NCBI GenBank assembly: GCA_964017145.1
Contig: OZ024852.1
Location: 2,171,945 to 2,235,944 of the forward strand
Reading direction: 5' to 3'
Length of the DNA stretch: 64,000 bases
Origin: Agrocybe praecox
Lineage: Eukaryota > Basidiomycota > Agaricomycetes > Agaricales > Agrocybaceae
Shown here: positions 10,124-21,258 of the stretch, piece after piece
Position numbering within the stretch: position 1 is the stretch's first letter
How the letters are laid out: the number at the start of each line of letters is the position of its first letter
Program-made: the position numbers and the translations under genes
Notes under the pieces: generated by a model
The model's database searches: none
Told to the model about the DNA's origin: nothing
What the model saw: the letters and a program-made list of their open reading frames with translations, nothing else

Positions 10124-11727
10124 TAGCCACTTGTTGACTTTCCATTATCCTTATTTCCTCCATGGTCGGCATCGCTGTAGGTCACAAATAATTCATCGCC
10201 AATTGTTGGGTCCGGTCCATATTCCAGCTTTATATCCAATGTGCCCTTCAAATATCTGAACAAGTGCTTGACCGCTTTCCAATGTTCTTCACCAGGATTG
10301 TGATTGAACCGGGCTAATAAAGCCACCACAAATGCAATGTCCAGTCTGGTCATCATGGCCAGATACATAAGAGATCCAACGGCAGAAATGTAAGGGATGA
10401 CACTCATTTTGCTTTTCTCTTCAATTGTCTTGGGACATTGCTCTGACGTCAACTTTAATCCTGGAATCATAGGTGTGCCAACGGGTTTGCAATCTGACAT
10501 GTTGAATTCCTCCAATTTGTTGATGATGTACTGGCGCTGAGACAGATACAATTTCCGATTTGCTCTGTCTCTTGTGATTTCAACACCCAATAGATAGTTG
10601 GTTTCACCTAGATCCCGCAATTTGAAGTGCTTTCCAAGTTCCATAACAAATTTGTCAAGAGCATCCTTTGATTTTGAAGCAAGAGTAATATCATCCACAA
10701 ACACAGGCATAATGACTTTGACATTATCTTGGTCATAGATATAAAGTGAGGAATCACTGTACGTCTTTTTGAACCCCAGTTCAATCAAGACCTTTCCAAG
10801 TGTTTCACTCTATAACCGTGATGACTGCTTTAACCCATAAAGGGACTTGTTGAGTCAAAAGACTACCTTTTGTTGACCTTGCACAAATCCAGCTGGTGGC
10901 TGCATATAGATCTCAACGTCAATATCACTGTTAGTGAACGCATATGAAATGTCCACTGAATGGAGTTCTAAATCTTCTATTGCAGCCAATGCCAATACAA
11001 TACGCACAGTTGCCTGTCGCATAGTTGATGCAAAGGTCTCAAAGTAATCCTGACCAGGTCGCTGGTTAAAACCCTTAGCAACCACATGTGCTTTGAACCA
11101 TTCAATGGTCTCATCTGCGTTATATTTAGTTTTGAAAACCCATTTTGATCCAATTGCTTTCTGCCCTTCCGGTAACTCCACTGCCTCCCAAGTTTTATTT
11201 TCCAAATGCCAGTTCATTTCCTCCATCATTGCTTCGTGCCATTGCCGTGCCTGTTTGCTTTTCATAGCCTCTGAGTATGTCTGTGGGTCAGGAGATCCAC
11301 CCACAACATTAGCTGCTTCAGTTTCATCGTCATCCTCCTCAAAATCATAGTCTGGAACAGCTGGCGTTGGCTTTCTGACAACCCACCATTGTCCTGGTGG
11401 TTTCACTGTGCGTGTTGACCGTTGTAATCCCTCTGGCTTGGGTGGTTCCGGTTTTATATCCTCCTCCGATTGATCTTCATTGTCACTTTCAATAACATGC
11501 TTCTGGCGATTTTTAGCAATAGGTTGTTCGGGTTCTTCATCATCACTATCAACAGCTGGTTCCAAAGCATTCTGGTCTCCAATTTCATGTTTGGGCTCTA
11601 CAACATCAGGAGGTGCATCCTGTAACTGTGGTTCAGGTGCTGGTTCATCATCCTCCTCTATGTTCACATTCCCTGGTACCGGCACTGGTTCAGCTTTCAT
11701 ATGATCATGGTTATTGGATGTCATCAA
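10124..11727 (-). pseudogene. copia-1 reverse transcriptase and acidic linker
   Basis: 11727-10855 codes for an acidic linker (EPEQPIAKNRQKHVIESDNE) and the start of reverse transcriptase (WHEAMMEEMNWHLENKTWE, GSKWVFKTKYNADE, RPGQDYFETFAS). After TGA at 10855-10857 and TAG at 10810-10812 (in LNKSLYGLKQSSRL) it continues as PVFVDDITLAS, the FVDD active-site motif, and LRDLGETNYLLGVEITRDR to GKSTSGY, where the CATCAGG element cuts in. Both stops are present at the same codons in copia-2. One further TGA just upstream of 11760 is private to this copy. Confidence 0.88.
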
Positions 11728-11963
11728 TTCGCCTCCATAAGTATACCGTTCATCAAAGTCAGCTCATTCGCAAATGATGACCTTCTTTGTTTCAGGGTTA
11801 TAAAACTTTCAGCCCTTGTAACCATCAGGATATCCAATAAAAATGCATTTCTCTATATGTGAACCCAAGTGCCCTTGTTTATCCTTCTGAATGTGAACAT
11901 AGGCAACACAACCCCAAACACGCAAATGGCTAACATTAGGTCGCTTTTTATGCCAGACTTCAT

Positions 11964-12789
11964 TACCTAATACTGTCAGATATATGCATACATCTTGGGT
12001 AGTTGCTAGTTTTAGGTGATGCATCCACAGCGGTAGTTACCCAACTCCCCAATATCATGTATCAGAGTGACTGACAGTGACTATGGAGGTGAAGTCATAT
12101 AAAAAGCATGTGATATGCATGTGATCTGCATGTGATATACATGTAATTCACATGTCATGCACAGCCACCAAACCTATTTTTGTTACAGTGTTCTAAAAAT
12201 AGACCTGTTTGATCCATCACATTTGTCAGATGTTCTAAAAATAGATTTGACATTTTAAATTTAGACTCTATTTTAAAAATAGAACGATTTTTTTGGCAAA
12301 TTCATAAAGTGTTTTAAAAATAGATCAAGTCTATAAATATATCAAATCTAAAAATAGATTTGATCTTATTTGGTCATATATTGGCCCCATCTATCATGCA
12401 TCAAGAGGACTTTATCTCAAAATCTGAAAGTCCAACGTCCTCTTGCCTTATTGGGTTGTTTGGATGTGACATCACTCAAAAGGCTTGTTTGTCTTATATC
12501 CTGCCTGCCCCTGCCTACTGATATTATTATTTATTATTTGTTTGTATTTGAGGCCATATAAAAATATGAGTGGAGCCCAAACATGTAAATAGAGGCAAGC
12601 AAAAAGTCATGTGCATCAGTTTTGATGCCATCAATAACAGACACATGACTATAGTCACATATAGTCACAGATGGCCAGTCGGATGGCTTGATACATACAA
12701 TTAGGGAGTTGGGTAGTTACCGCTGTGGATGCATCACCTAAAACTGGCAACTACCCATGGTTGATACATATATTTGACAGTACAGGCTG
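11964..12789. mobile_element. Small inverted-repeat element with 7-bp target duplication, copy A
   Basis: Ends pair imperfectly over about 110 bp (CAGCCTGTACTGTCAAATAT versus TACCTAATACTGTCAG, then GTAGTTGCCAGTTTTAGGTG and following). Flanked by ACTTCAT at 11957-11963 and 12790-12796. The empty site survives in copia-2 at about 18327 (TATGAAGTCTGGCAT), confirming the 7-bp duplication. AT-rich, no protein coded. Confidence 0.85.
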
Positions 12790-12796
12790 ACTTCAT

Positions 12797-13256
12797 ATGG
12801 GGTCTTTCCAATAACAGCAGATGTGGGACAACGATTCAAGATATGTACAAGTGCAGCCAAACACTCAGCTCAAAATTTCTTGGACAGACCTGATTCTTCC
12901 AGCAATGCTACAATCCTTTTAGCAATAGTGCGATTAGCACGTTCAGCTACGCCGTTCTGTTGAGGTTGGTTCCTGCAAGTATGCTCCCGCACAATTCCAC
13001 ATTCATCCAGATAAGCCTTGAATTCATTAGACATATATTCACCACCTTTGTCGTCTCGGAATCATTTGATTTTCTTTTCAGTCTGATTCTCAGCATAAGC
13101 TTTGAATGACTTGAATGCTTCAAATGTGTTGCTCTTCTTCTTCATAGGTACATAGACTTTAAAGTGCCCACAATCATCTATAAATGACACCCAATAACGA
13201 TATCCACCATGTGAGATGACACCAACATCATGTACGTCTGAATGAATCAATTCCAA
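12797..13256 (-). pseudogene. copia-1 integrase core fragment
   Basis: The minus strand reads LELIHSDVHDVGVISHGGY, FIDDCGHFKVYVPMKKKS, then after a [17 protein letters not shown] and [14 protein letters not shown] sequence, the D-D-E regions of a copia integrase. A further TGA at 12870-12872 replaces the conserved Trp of KFWAE. Copia-2 has the same stop at 18247-18249. Confidence 0.85.
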
Positions 13257-13569
13257 TAAGATCATGGGGGGTGTTAGAATTTGCCCTCCAAGTCCCCACC
13301 TTCCAGACCTCTCAGGAGGTTCATCACACTTCTGTCATTCTGAAACATGTTTTACATTTCTTACTTGTTTCATCATCTGTTACATGTTTCACGTTCTCTT
13401 ACATGTTCCATCCTCTTTTACACGTTTCACCTTCTTACATGTTTCACATCTCTTACTGATTATATCCCTTACATACAGTAACATATATAAGTCTGTAGAC
13501 CAAAGCCTGAAGTTCCCAGTTACTCACTCTGGACTTCAGGTCAGTTGTATGTCTTGTGTCTCAATACAT
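13257..13569. other. Junction DNA; possible LTR edge at 13271
   Basis: The copia-1 homology stops at about 13256 and is followed by ATCATGGGGGG and TGTTAGAATTTGCC. TGTTAG is the inverted form of the CTAACA that ends the copia-2 5' LTR, so this may be one end of a related LTR, but I cannot find a matching second end. The rest carries short direct repeats (TTACTCACTCTGGACTTCAG at 13523 and 13575) and ACATGTTTCAC-type units. Confidence 0.35.
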
Positions 13570-14613
13570 TCAATTACTCACTCTGGACTTCAGCTCTTCA
13601 TAGCTCCTCATTCCTTTGTCTTGGGTGCACCATATTAGGTCACCAGATAGCTCACGACGTCCTGCACTCACTTTTTTTAACACCACCGTATATAACAGGG
13701 GGTTCCAGTAATCAAGTGCCAAAAGGGGAGACCATCGCCAATCAAATGCTTTGAAGATTGAAATCTGATTTTCTTCGCTTTTAACATCCTGCCAAGCTGT
13801 TGTGAAATGTCGGACAATGTGCAAATCTTTTTGCGGCCATTGCAGTTGATCAATAAAGTCAATGTCATCAATGTCGAGATTGCAAAGCATACAGAAGTAA
13901 TGGGATGTTGGAGTGTTGGCATATCCTATTACTTGTCGAGCAGCTAACATGTTGCAAATTAGAGGGACCAACATAGCTCGAAACAACCGTCCGAAAGCAA
14001 AGAGATGAGTCTGGGAGTAAAATACACCAGGATCCCAGAAGTTCAATAAATCTGCCACAATCAACTTGAGGTAGTGGTTGATCTCATCAATAGAAGGCTT
14101 ATCAGGTCCAGGGATTATGCCAGCTAGGTGTATCTCCTTGACAGGGCCATGGAGCTTTAAAGAGTGATATAAAGCACAATATCTCGTTTTGGCCCATAGA
14201 AAAAGGTGATTTTGCCAAGCAGCCGCAATGCTATCATCAAGCGCGAAATTTCCTGTGTTTGTGTTGAAGAGCTTGCTTTCAGTGGGTGGCACATAAGGTA
14301 GACCCAGTCTGGGTTCATTTTTGAAGATGAGATGGGAAGACAGTAGCAGAGCCTCTGAAAGCCAACTTAGCTCGTTGCGTATAATCTTCAGCTTTGATGA
14401 AATAGCAGGTTTGAGCCCAGGTGACAAAGGCTGTTTTGCAAGCCACATTCTCATGCCATGAGATGCCTGGAGAATTTTTTCATTGTGGACATGCTGATCT
14501 CGAGTACTTCTGGTCGTCCACTGTCCTTCTCCACAGTGAGTTTTGCACAGGCATAGGCATAGCCTTTCTCTCTTTTTGATGGGAGGGGGCATATAAAAGC
14601 TCTTTGAATTCAT
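13570..14613 (-). pseudogene. Tnp2/Plavaka-like (CACTA) transposase fragment
   Basis: Minus-strand frame from ATG at 14613. After an N-terminal stretch with CLCLCKTHCGEG it shows IIPGPDKPSIDEINHYLKL, ICNMLAARQVIGYANTPTSH with FCMLCNLD, and FDWRWSPLLALDYWNPL, the order of motifs in basidiomycete Tnp2/Plavaka-type transposases (GP.kP..d.iN, aar...Gf, C..C, G.RwS.LL.L.YW). Family similarity stops near 13690, before the usual VVD.MH motif, so the protein is truncated and its tail is unrelated DNA. No clear terminal repeats were found. Likely a dead piece of a CACTA-like element. Confidence 0.65.
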
Positions 14614-15111
14614 GATTGTCTTTTATATAATTTCACATCTCGGACCATCCTGTTGAAATTAGTGATCAAACACTTTGAATTAGACTTGTATATATGGACT
14701 TTTACATAGATTTCCTTGTTTTTCCTTGTTTTTGGACAGTATTTTGTAAATAGCATTTTATAGAGTAGAGCTATGGATGAGATCTCTTCCGATTCAGAAT
14801 CTCCTTAAAGATACGAATCCGGCAGTATATAATATGTAGCGTAGAACTTCGTTTGGTACACCACTGATTTCGAATGCAATATTGTGGGCACCTATATTCA
14901 CACTTAGGGATTTTTGGGGTAAATAGGAACAAACAAAGCGGTATTCCTACTATGTCTGAGGAGTACTCAAGACACTAGATTGGGATTTTGGTTATACAGA
15001 AGCAATATACTATTTTCATTAAGACTAGTCATTGTTGTGCATTTGAGACTTGACTTTATTGTTGACTATAAGTCTATTGACTATTGGTTACACTATTGTC
15101 AATTTCTAACA
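14614..15111. other. Probable 5' LTR DNA of copia-2 and leader of the Tnp2 fragment
   Basis: No gene is visible. The right end ...CAATTTCTAACA at 15111 immediately precedes a copia primer-binding site, so the last few hundred bases are probably the copia-2 5' LTR; its left border is not resolved because the Tnp2 fragment lies there. Confidence 0.45.
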
Positions 15112-15124
15112 GGTTATGGGCCCC
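15112..15124 (+). promoter_or_regulatory. copia-2 primer-binding site (initiator tRNA half)
   Basis: GGTTATGGGCCCC directly after the LTR end CTAACA. It is complementary to the anticodon-stem region of initiator tRNA-Met, as in the half-tRNA priming known for Drosophila copia. Copia-3 carries the same site. Confidence 0.7.
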
Positions 15125-15232
15125 AGCTTATAAACTTGGCTATACAATTGATTAAGTCCATTGCTGTCTGTTATTGAACTTGGGGGATTACAACTTGACT
15201 ACAAAGTTGACTATTGATTTGGGATTACAATT

Positions 15233-15699
15233 ATGTCTACATCAGACAATAACATGGTTGCTAAAGTGAAGCCATTGTCTAATTCAAACTACATTGAATG
15301 GTGTGGTGAGATGAAGGCTTGGCTAATGCAAAATGGGCTATGGAGGCTAGTGGCTGGCAAGGAGACCAAGCCATCAGATCCAGATGCATCAAACAAGTGG
15401 GAGATCAAGGCAGAGAGGGCAGCAGGAGAGATCTACCTATTGGTAGAAAGTGATCAGAGGGTACATTTCAGAGGGCATGAGGAGGATCCTATCAAAATGT
15501 GGTCATTGCTGGAAGCTGCACACCTATCGAAGAAACCTGGAGCAAGGTTCAATGCTTATGATGACCTGTTCTCTATCAGGAAACAGATGAAACTTTGGTG
15601 GATTTGGGAACCAGGATAGAAAAAGCTATGCAGGCAATACAAAACCTGCGTCCTACTGACTTCAAGATTGAGACATTGGACGAAGAACTCCAATGCATG
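15233..15699 (+). pseudogene. copia-2 Gag, N-terminal part
   Basis: Starts MSTSDNNMVAKVKPLSNSNY and has the copia Gag pattern LxxxNYxxW...AWLMQNGLWRLVAG...WEIKAERAAGEIYLLV. A small frame slip occurs near 15590; the frame is then lost at 15700 where a CATCAGG element is inserted. It resumes at 16836 as ALIHALPEEY, giving ELQCM-ALIHALPEEY when the element and one TG are removed. Confidence 0.85.
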
Positions 15700-16833
15700 C
15701 ATCAGGAAAAACACTTTCATTTTTATGACTCCCTCAAGAAACATGACAATAAACAAGGATCTACAGGAGGCCTTGAGAGCCCTAAGAAGCCTTGAGTTGC
15801 CTTGAGTTGCCTTGATTCATGTTATATACCTTTTGAGTTCTTGTACAGTCCGTGCTGCCAGATTTATCAATGAAGAGCCCTTTGTCATTCAATGAACCAA
15901 TATGATGTCTCAGGATCACCAACATTGACTAGGAGGCTGAAGTCACGTGAAAATCATGTGATATGCATGTGATGTGGTGCACAGCCACCAAAATTATTTT
16001 TATACGGTTGTGTAGAGAAAAATTCAGGGATCATGCTAAATATTTTTTATTATGTAACCATCAATGGATCAGCCACAAAACGCAAAATACTTTTTGAACC
16101 TTGTGTATAAATCAAAATAAAATATTGAAATATTTATAGCAAGCCTAAAATAAATGTTAAAATTATCAAAAAATATGTACTATACCATTTTAGGCTTGAA
16201 CTACCCAAATATGTAAAGTGTTCTAAAAATAGTTTCGGGCTATAAATAAATGGATTACCTACTTAATGGATCAATTTTCCAAAAATAGAATTTTGTACTA
16301 AAAATAAATATGTACTAAAAATAGATTGATCTTATTTAGTCATGTCGTAGTCCCATCCATCATGCATGAAAGGTCTTTATCTCCAAATCTCAAAGCCCAA
16401 AGTCCTCTTGCCTTATTAGGTTGTTTGGATGTGATGTCACTCAAAGGCTTTATTTGTTTTGTATCATGCATGCCCCTGCCTGCTGGCATCATTATTTATT
16501 ATTTGTTTGTATTTGGGGCCATATAAACATATGAATGGAACCCAAACATGTAAATAAAGGCAAGCAAAAAGTTATGTGCATCAATTTTGGTGCCATCGAT
16601 TACAAACACATCAGGTGATAGTCGGATATGTAAGACTACACAAAGATTATGTGGCACTTCAAGGCATTTCAAATTGCCTTAGGGTGCCTTGAAAGATACC
16701 AAAAGTTTTGAGACTAAACCCCTGAGGCAACTTGAGACTCCAAACTGCCTTGATTGCCTTGACTGCCTTGACTGCCTTGAGGAGCCCTGGGGGCTCCCCA
16801 AGGCAGTCAAGGCATAAAGTGTTTTTCCTGATG
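15700..16833. mobile_element. Non-autonomous inverted-repeat element (CATCAGG family), copy 2
   Basis: Starts CATCAGGAAAAACACTTT and ends AAAGTGTTTTTCCTGATG, flanked by TG at 15698-15699 and 16834-16835. Removal restores the Gag frame of copia-2. Many GCCTTGA repeats sit near both ends (15770-15815 and 16670-16815). The middle, about 15930-16630, is the AT-rich module shared with other small elements here. No coding capacity. Confidence 0.8.
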
Positions 16834-16835
16834 TG

Positions 16836-18598
16836 GCACTTATACACGCGTTGCCTGAGGAGTACTGTCATCTTACAATGCCTCTCTTATTGTTGGACAA
16901 ACTGGACAAGTCAGTAATAATCCAGGCATTTCGAAGCGAGGAGTTGAATTGACAACGTCAAACTGGAGGAGAATCGCTCAATCAAGCCAAGGCAGGTGGT
17001 AATAAACATAGAGGGCAGAGGAAGCAGTGGAATTCACAAAATGGGGGAAATAGGCCACAGAAGGATAGAGATACATGTCTCTACTGCAAGGAGAAAGGTC
17101 ACTGGGCACACAATTGCCCTGAGCTTGCAAAGAAGAAGCGTAACACAGAGAGTGCCAAAAAGGCAGATAAAGAGAAAGCTGCAGCAGTGATAGAATTTGC
17201 TGGCAAGGCAAGTGCTGTTGCTGAACACAAAGTCAATTCTACATTTTCTAATGTTTTTCATTGGAATACTGATACAGGCACCACTTCTAATATGACCCCT
17301 CATAGAAATTGGATTCACAATTATACCCCTTATCGTGTTCCTATTAGACTAGCGGATAATAGAGTCATATATTCAAAAGGTGTTGGTACCATTGTGTTTA
17401 GACCCATAGTTAGAGGCAAACAATTTAGAGATGTAGAATTCACTAGAGTACTTCATGTTCCTGCACTTCGTAATAATCTTTTTGCTGTTTTATATTTGAC
17501 AAAGAATAAGGGCATAGATGTACATATTTCACATGATAAATTCGCTTTTTCACAACAAAATAAACTCCTATTCACTGCTACTATTGATATTGATAATATT
17601 GGATATTTAGATGGTTCAACAGTAAATATAATGGAAAATGTACATTTGGCTTCAACGCTGCCTCTTGATTTGTCTCTTTGGCATAAACAGTTAGGACACC
17701 ACAACTATGATGGGATTAAGTTGATGATGAAGAATAATCTAGTTGATGGTTTGACTATTGATTCAAAGGCAAAGCCAGATCCTATTTGTAAGCCATGTCT
17801 AGCTGGCAAGATGCATGCAAACCCATTCCTGTCATCAGAAAATAGAGCTACAGACGTATTGGAATTGATTCATTCAGACGTACATGATGTTGGTGTCATC
17901 TCACATGGTGGATATTGTTATTGGGTGTTGTTTATAGACAATTGTGGGCACTTTAAAGTCTATGTTCCTATGAAGAAGAAGAGCAACACATTCGAAGCAT
18001 TCAAGTCATTCAAAGCATATGCTGAGAATCAATCAGACTGGCAAGAAAATCAAATGATTCCGAGACGACAAAGGTGGTGAATATATGTCTAATGAATTCA
18101 AGGCTTATCTGGATGAATGTGGAATTGTACAGGAGCATACTTGCAGGAACCGACCTCAACAGAATGGTGTAGCTCAACGTGCTAATCACACTATTGCTGA
18201 AAGGATTGTAGCACTGCTGGAAGAATCAGGTCTGTCCAAGAAATTTTGAGCTGAGTGTTTGGCTGCACTTGTACATATCTTGAATCGTTGTCCCACATCT
18301 GCTGTTATTGGGAAGACCCCTTATGAAGTCTGGCATAAAAAGCGACCTAATGTTAGCCATTTATGTGTTTGGGGTTGTGTTGCCTATGTTCACATTCAGA
18401 AGGATAAACGAGGGCATTTGGGTTCACATATAGAGAAATGCATTTTCATTGGATATCCAGATGGTTACAAGGGCTGGAAGTTTTATAACCCTGAAACAAA
18501 GAAAGTCATCATTTGTGCACAAGCTGACTTTGATGAATGGTACACTTATGGAGGCGAATTGATGACATCCAATAACCATAATCATATGGAAGCTGAAC
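16836..18598 (+). pseudogene. copia-2 Gag C-terminus, protease and integrase
   Basis: ALIHALPEEYCHLTMPLLLL, then a TGA near 16950, a basic region and the zinc knuckle CLYCKEKGHWAHNC near 17080. From 17187: protease motif HWNTDTGTTSNM (DTG), an integrase zinc finger with HKQLGHHNYDG and CKPCLAGK, core segments LIHSDVHDVG and FIDNCGHFKVY, a frameshift near 18040, [24 protein letters not shown], and after TGA 18247-18249 the segment AECLAALVHILNRCPTSAV up to the C-terminal VWGCVAYVHIQKDKRG. The active-site Asp and the GGE region are recognisable, but at least four lesions make it dead. Confidence 0.88.
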
Positions 18599-18606
18599 CA
18601 GTGCCG

Positions 18607-19328
18607 CACTTAATACTGTCGGATGTATGCATACATCTTTGGTAGTTGCCAGTTTAAGGTGATGCATTCACAGCAGTAGTTACTCAACTCCCCAATATGA
18701 TGTATCAGAGTGACCAACAGTGACTACAAAGGTGTAGTCATGTGACGCACAGCCACAAAAGCTATTTTTATTAAAGCGTTTTAAAAATAGATTAATGTTC
18801 TAAATTTAGACATTATTTTTAAAATAAAATGTTTCTTTTGGAAAATCTGAATATATTCTAAAAATAGACCATAGCTATAAATCGGATCTAAAAATAGATT
18901 TATCTTATCCTATCTTATCTCATTCCTATCTATCATCTATCAAGGGGACTTTATCTCAAAATCTGAAAGTCCAAAGTCCTTTTGCCTTATTGGGTTGTTT
19001 GGATGTGACATCACTCAAAAGCCTTGTTTGTTTTGTATCCTGCCTGCCCCTGCCTGCTAACATCATTATTTATTATGTGTTTGTATTTGAGGCCATATAA
19101 ACATATGAGTGGAGCCCAAACATGTAAATAGAGGCAAGCAAAAAGTCATGTGCATGGACTTTGATGCCATCAATAACAGACACATGACTATAGTCACATA
19201 TAGTCACAGACAGCCAGTCGGATGGCTTGATACATGAAATTGGGGAGTTAGGTAGTTACCGCTGTGGATGCATCACCTTAAACTGGCAACTACCCATGGT
19301 TCAAACAGATATTTGACAGTACAGGCTG
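18607..19328. mobile_element. Small inverted-repeat element with 7-bp target duplication, copy B
   Basis: Ends CACTTAATACTGTC and (reverse complement) CAGCCTGTACTGTC. Flanked by AGTGCCG at 18600-18606 and AGTGCCA at 19329-19335. Copia-1 keeps the uninterrupted site AGTGCCGGTACC (minus strand near 11680), confirming the 7-bp duplication with one later change. About 720 bp, AT-rich, no coding. Confidence 0.85.
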
Positions 19329-20332
19329 AGTGCCAGTACCAGGGAATGTGAACATAGAGGAGGATGATGAACCAGCACCTGAACCACAGTTACAGGATGC
19401 ACCTCCTGATGTTGTAGAGCCCAAACATGAAATTGGAGACCAGAATGCTTTGGAACCAGCTGTTGATAGTGATGATGAAGAACCCGAACAACCTATTGCT
19501 AAAAATCGCCAGAAGCATGTTATTGAAAGTGACAATGAAGATCAATCGGAGGAGGATATAAAACCGGAACCACCCAAGCCAGAGGGATTACAACGGTCAA
19601 CACGCACAGTGAAACCACCAGGACAATGGTGGGTTGTCAGAAAGCCAACGCCAGCTGTTCCAGACTATGATTTTGAGGAGGATGACGATGAAACTGAAGC
19701 AGCTAATGTTGTGGGTGGATCTCCTGACCCACAGACATACTCAGAGGCTATGAAAAGCAAACAGGCACGGCAATGGCACGAAGCAATGATGGAGGAAATG
19801 AACTGGCATTTGGAAAATAAAACTTGGGAGGCAGTGGAGTTACCGGAAGGGCAGAAAGCAATTGGATCAAAATGGGTTTTCAAAACTAAATATAACGCAG
19901 ATGAGACCATTGAATGGTTCAAAGCACATGTGGTTGCTAAGGGTTTTAACCAGCGACCTGGTCAGGATTACTTTGAGACCTTTGCATCAACTATGCGACA
20001 GGCAACTGTGCGTATTGTATTGGCATTGGCTGCAATAGAAGATTTAGAACTCCATTCAGTGGACATTTCATATGCGTTCACTAACAGTGATATTGACGTT
20101 GAGATCTATATGCAGCCACCAGCTGGATTTGTGCAAGGTCAACAAAAGGTAGTCTTTTGACTCAACAAGTCCCTTTATGGGTTAAAGCAGTCATCACGGT
20201 TATAGAGTGAAACACTTGGAAAGGTCTTGATTGAACTGGGGTTCAAAAAGACGTACAGTGATTCCTCACTTTATATCTATGACCAAGATAATGTCAAAGT
20301 CATTATGCCTGTGTTTGTGGATGATATTACTC
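19329..20332 (+). pseudogene. copia-2 linker and reverse transcriptase, first part
   Basis: Nearly identical in protein to the minus-strand segment at 10855-11727 of copia-1, including the acidic linker and GSKWVFKTKYNADETIEWF. Stops TGA 20158-20160 and TAG 20203-20205 lie at the same codons as in copia-1. The frame continues LGFKKTYSDSSLYIYDQDN to VFVDDIT, where copy C of the small element cuts in. Confidence 0.88.
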
Positions 20333-21159
20333 CACTAGTATCTGTGAACGTCATGCATGAGTTTTGACTTGTTGTCTAAAGTACTTGATGCATCCAGGCT
20401 GCTAACTGCCTACCACCTATAAGAGTGACTGTGGGTGACAGTAGGCCAAAGTCATGTGACATTTTTATATAGTTGCATAGAGAAAAATTCAGGGATCATG
20501 CTAAATATTTTTGATTACATAACCATCAACGGTTCAGCCACAAAATGCAAAATATCCATGGAAAGCCAGATACAAATCAAAATAAAAGATTGAAATATTT
20601 ATAGCAAGCCAAAAATAAATTTTAAAATCATCAAAAAATGTGTGCTATACCGTTTTAGGCTTGAACTAACCAAATATGTAAGTGTTCTAAAAATAGATTC
20701 CGTCTAAAAATAGATCTGTTCTAAAATAGATTTGATCTTATTTGGCCATGTCTTAGTCCCATCTATCATGCATGAAAGGCCTTTATCGCAAAATCTCAAA
20801 GTCCAAAGTCCTCTTGCCTTATTGGGTTGTTTAGATGTGATGTCACTCAAAGGCCTTGTTTGTGTTGTATCATGCCTGCCCCTGCCTGCTGACATTATTA
20901 TTTATTATTTGTTTGTATTTGAGGCCATAAAAACATATGAGTGGAGCCCAAATATATAAATAGAGGCAAGCAAAAAGTCATGTGCATGGATTTTGATCCC
21001 ATCAATAACAGTCACATAACTATGGTCACCTATAGTCACATATGGTCACATATGCTGGCTGTAGGCCATTTTAGGCTGCAAGGCAGTTACCAGCCTGGAT
21101 GCATCAAGTACTTTAGGCAACTAGTCACTTTTCATGCATGATTTTCACAGACAAGGCTG
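20333..21159. mobile_element. Small inverted-repeat element with 7-bp target duplication, copy C (diverged termini)
   Basis: Ends CACTAGTATCTGTGAACGTC and (reverse complement) CAGCCTTGTCTGTGAAAATC, with paired TACTTGATGCATCCAGGCTG further in. Flanked by ATTACTC at 20326-20332 and 21160-21166; the copia-1 empty site (ATATTACTCTTGC, minus strand near 10690) confirms it. The termini differ from copies A, B and D, while the interior module is shared. Confidence 0.82.
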
Positions 21160-21258
21160 ATTACTCTTGCTTCAAAATCAAAGGATGCTCTTTATAAATT
21201 TGTTGTCAAACTTGGAAAACACTTCAAATTGCGGGATCTAGGTGAAACCAACTATCTA
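21160..21258 (+). pseudogene. copia-2 reverse transcriptase, last remaining piece
   Basis: Codes TLASKSKDALYKFV, then KLGKHFKLRDLGETNYL, matching copia-1 RT downstream of FVDD. It stops at about 21256; the next bases CAGTGAGGGACAAAACC begin a different sequence after a TA, which resembles a Tc1-type end but lacks a visible partner. Confidence 0.8.

Larger units (their letters stand above)
8113..13256 (-). mobile_element. Ty1/copia remnant copia-1, with two nested insertions
   Basis: Minus-strand copia pol. From 13256 down: integrase (IHSDVHDVGVISHGGYRYW, NRPQQNG-type region near 12960), integrase C-terminus, acidic linker, reverse transcriptase and RNase H. It is interrupted by a 7-bp-TSD element (11964-12789) and by a CATCAGG element (8258-10123). 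Gag, protease and the upstream integrase zinc finger are absent: homology starts abruptly at about 13256 beside a G-rich run. The RNase H end is cut at about 8113 against LINE ORF1. It is a close relative, on the opposite strand, of copia-2 (15112-21258), and shares several premature stops with it. Confidence 0.88.
15112..21258 (+). mobile_element. Ty1/copia copy copia-2, 3'-truncated and multiply interrupted
   Basis: Plus-strand copia: primer-binding site, gag, zinc knuckle, protease, integrase, linker and the start of reverse transcriptase. It is interrupted at 15700-16833 (CATCAGG element), 18607-19328 and 20333-21159 (7-bp-TSD elements). The copia sense ends at GETNYL, at about 21256, where unrelated DNA leading to the KDZ transposase begins; the remaining RT and RNase H are not found downstream. 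Related in inverted orientation to copia-1. Confidence 0.88.
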
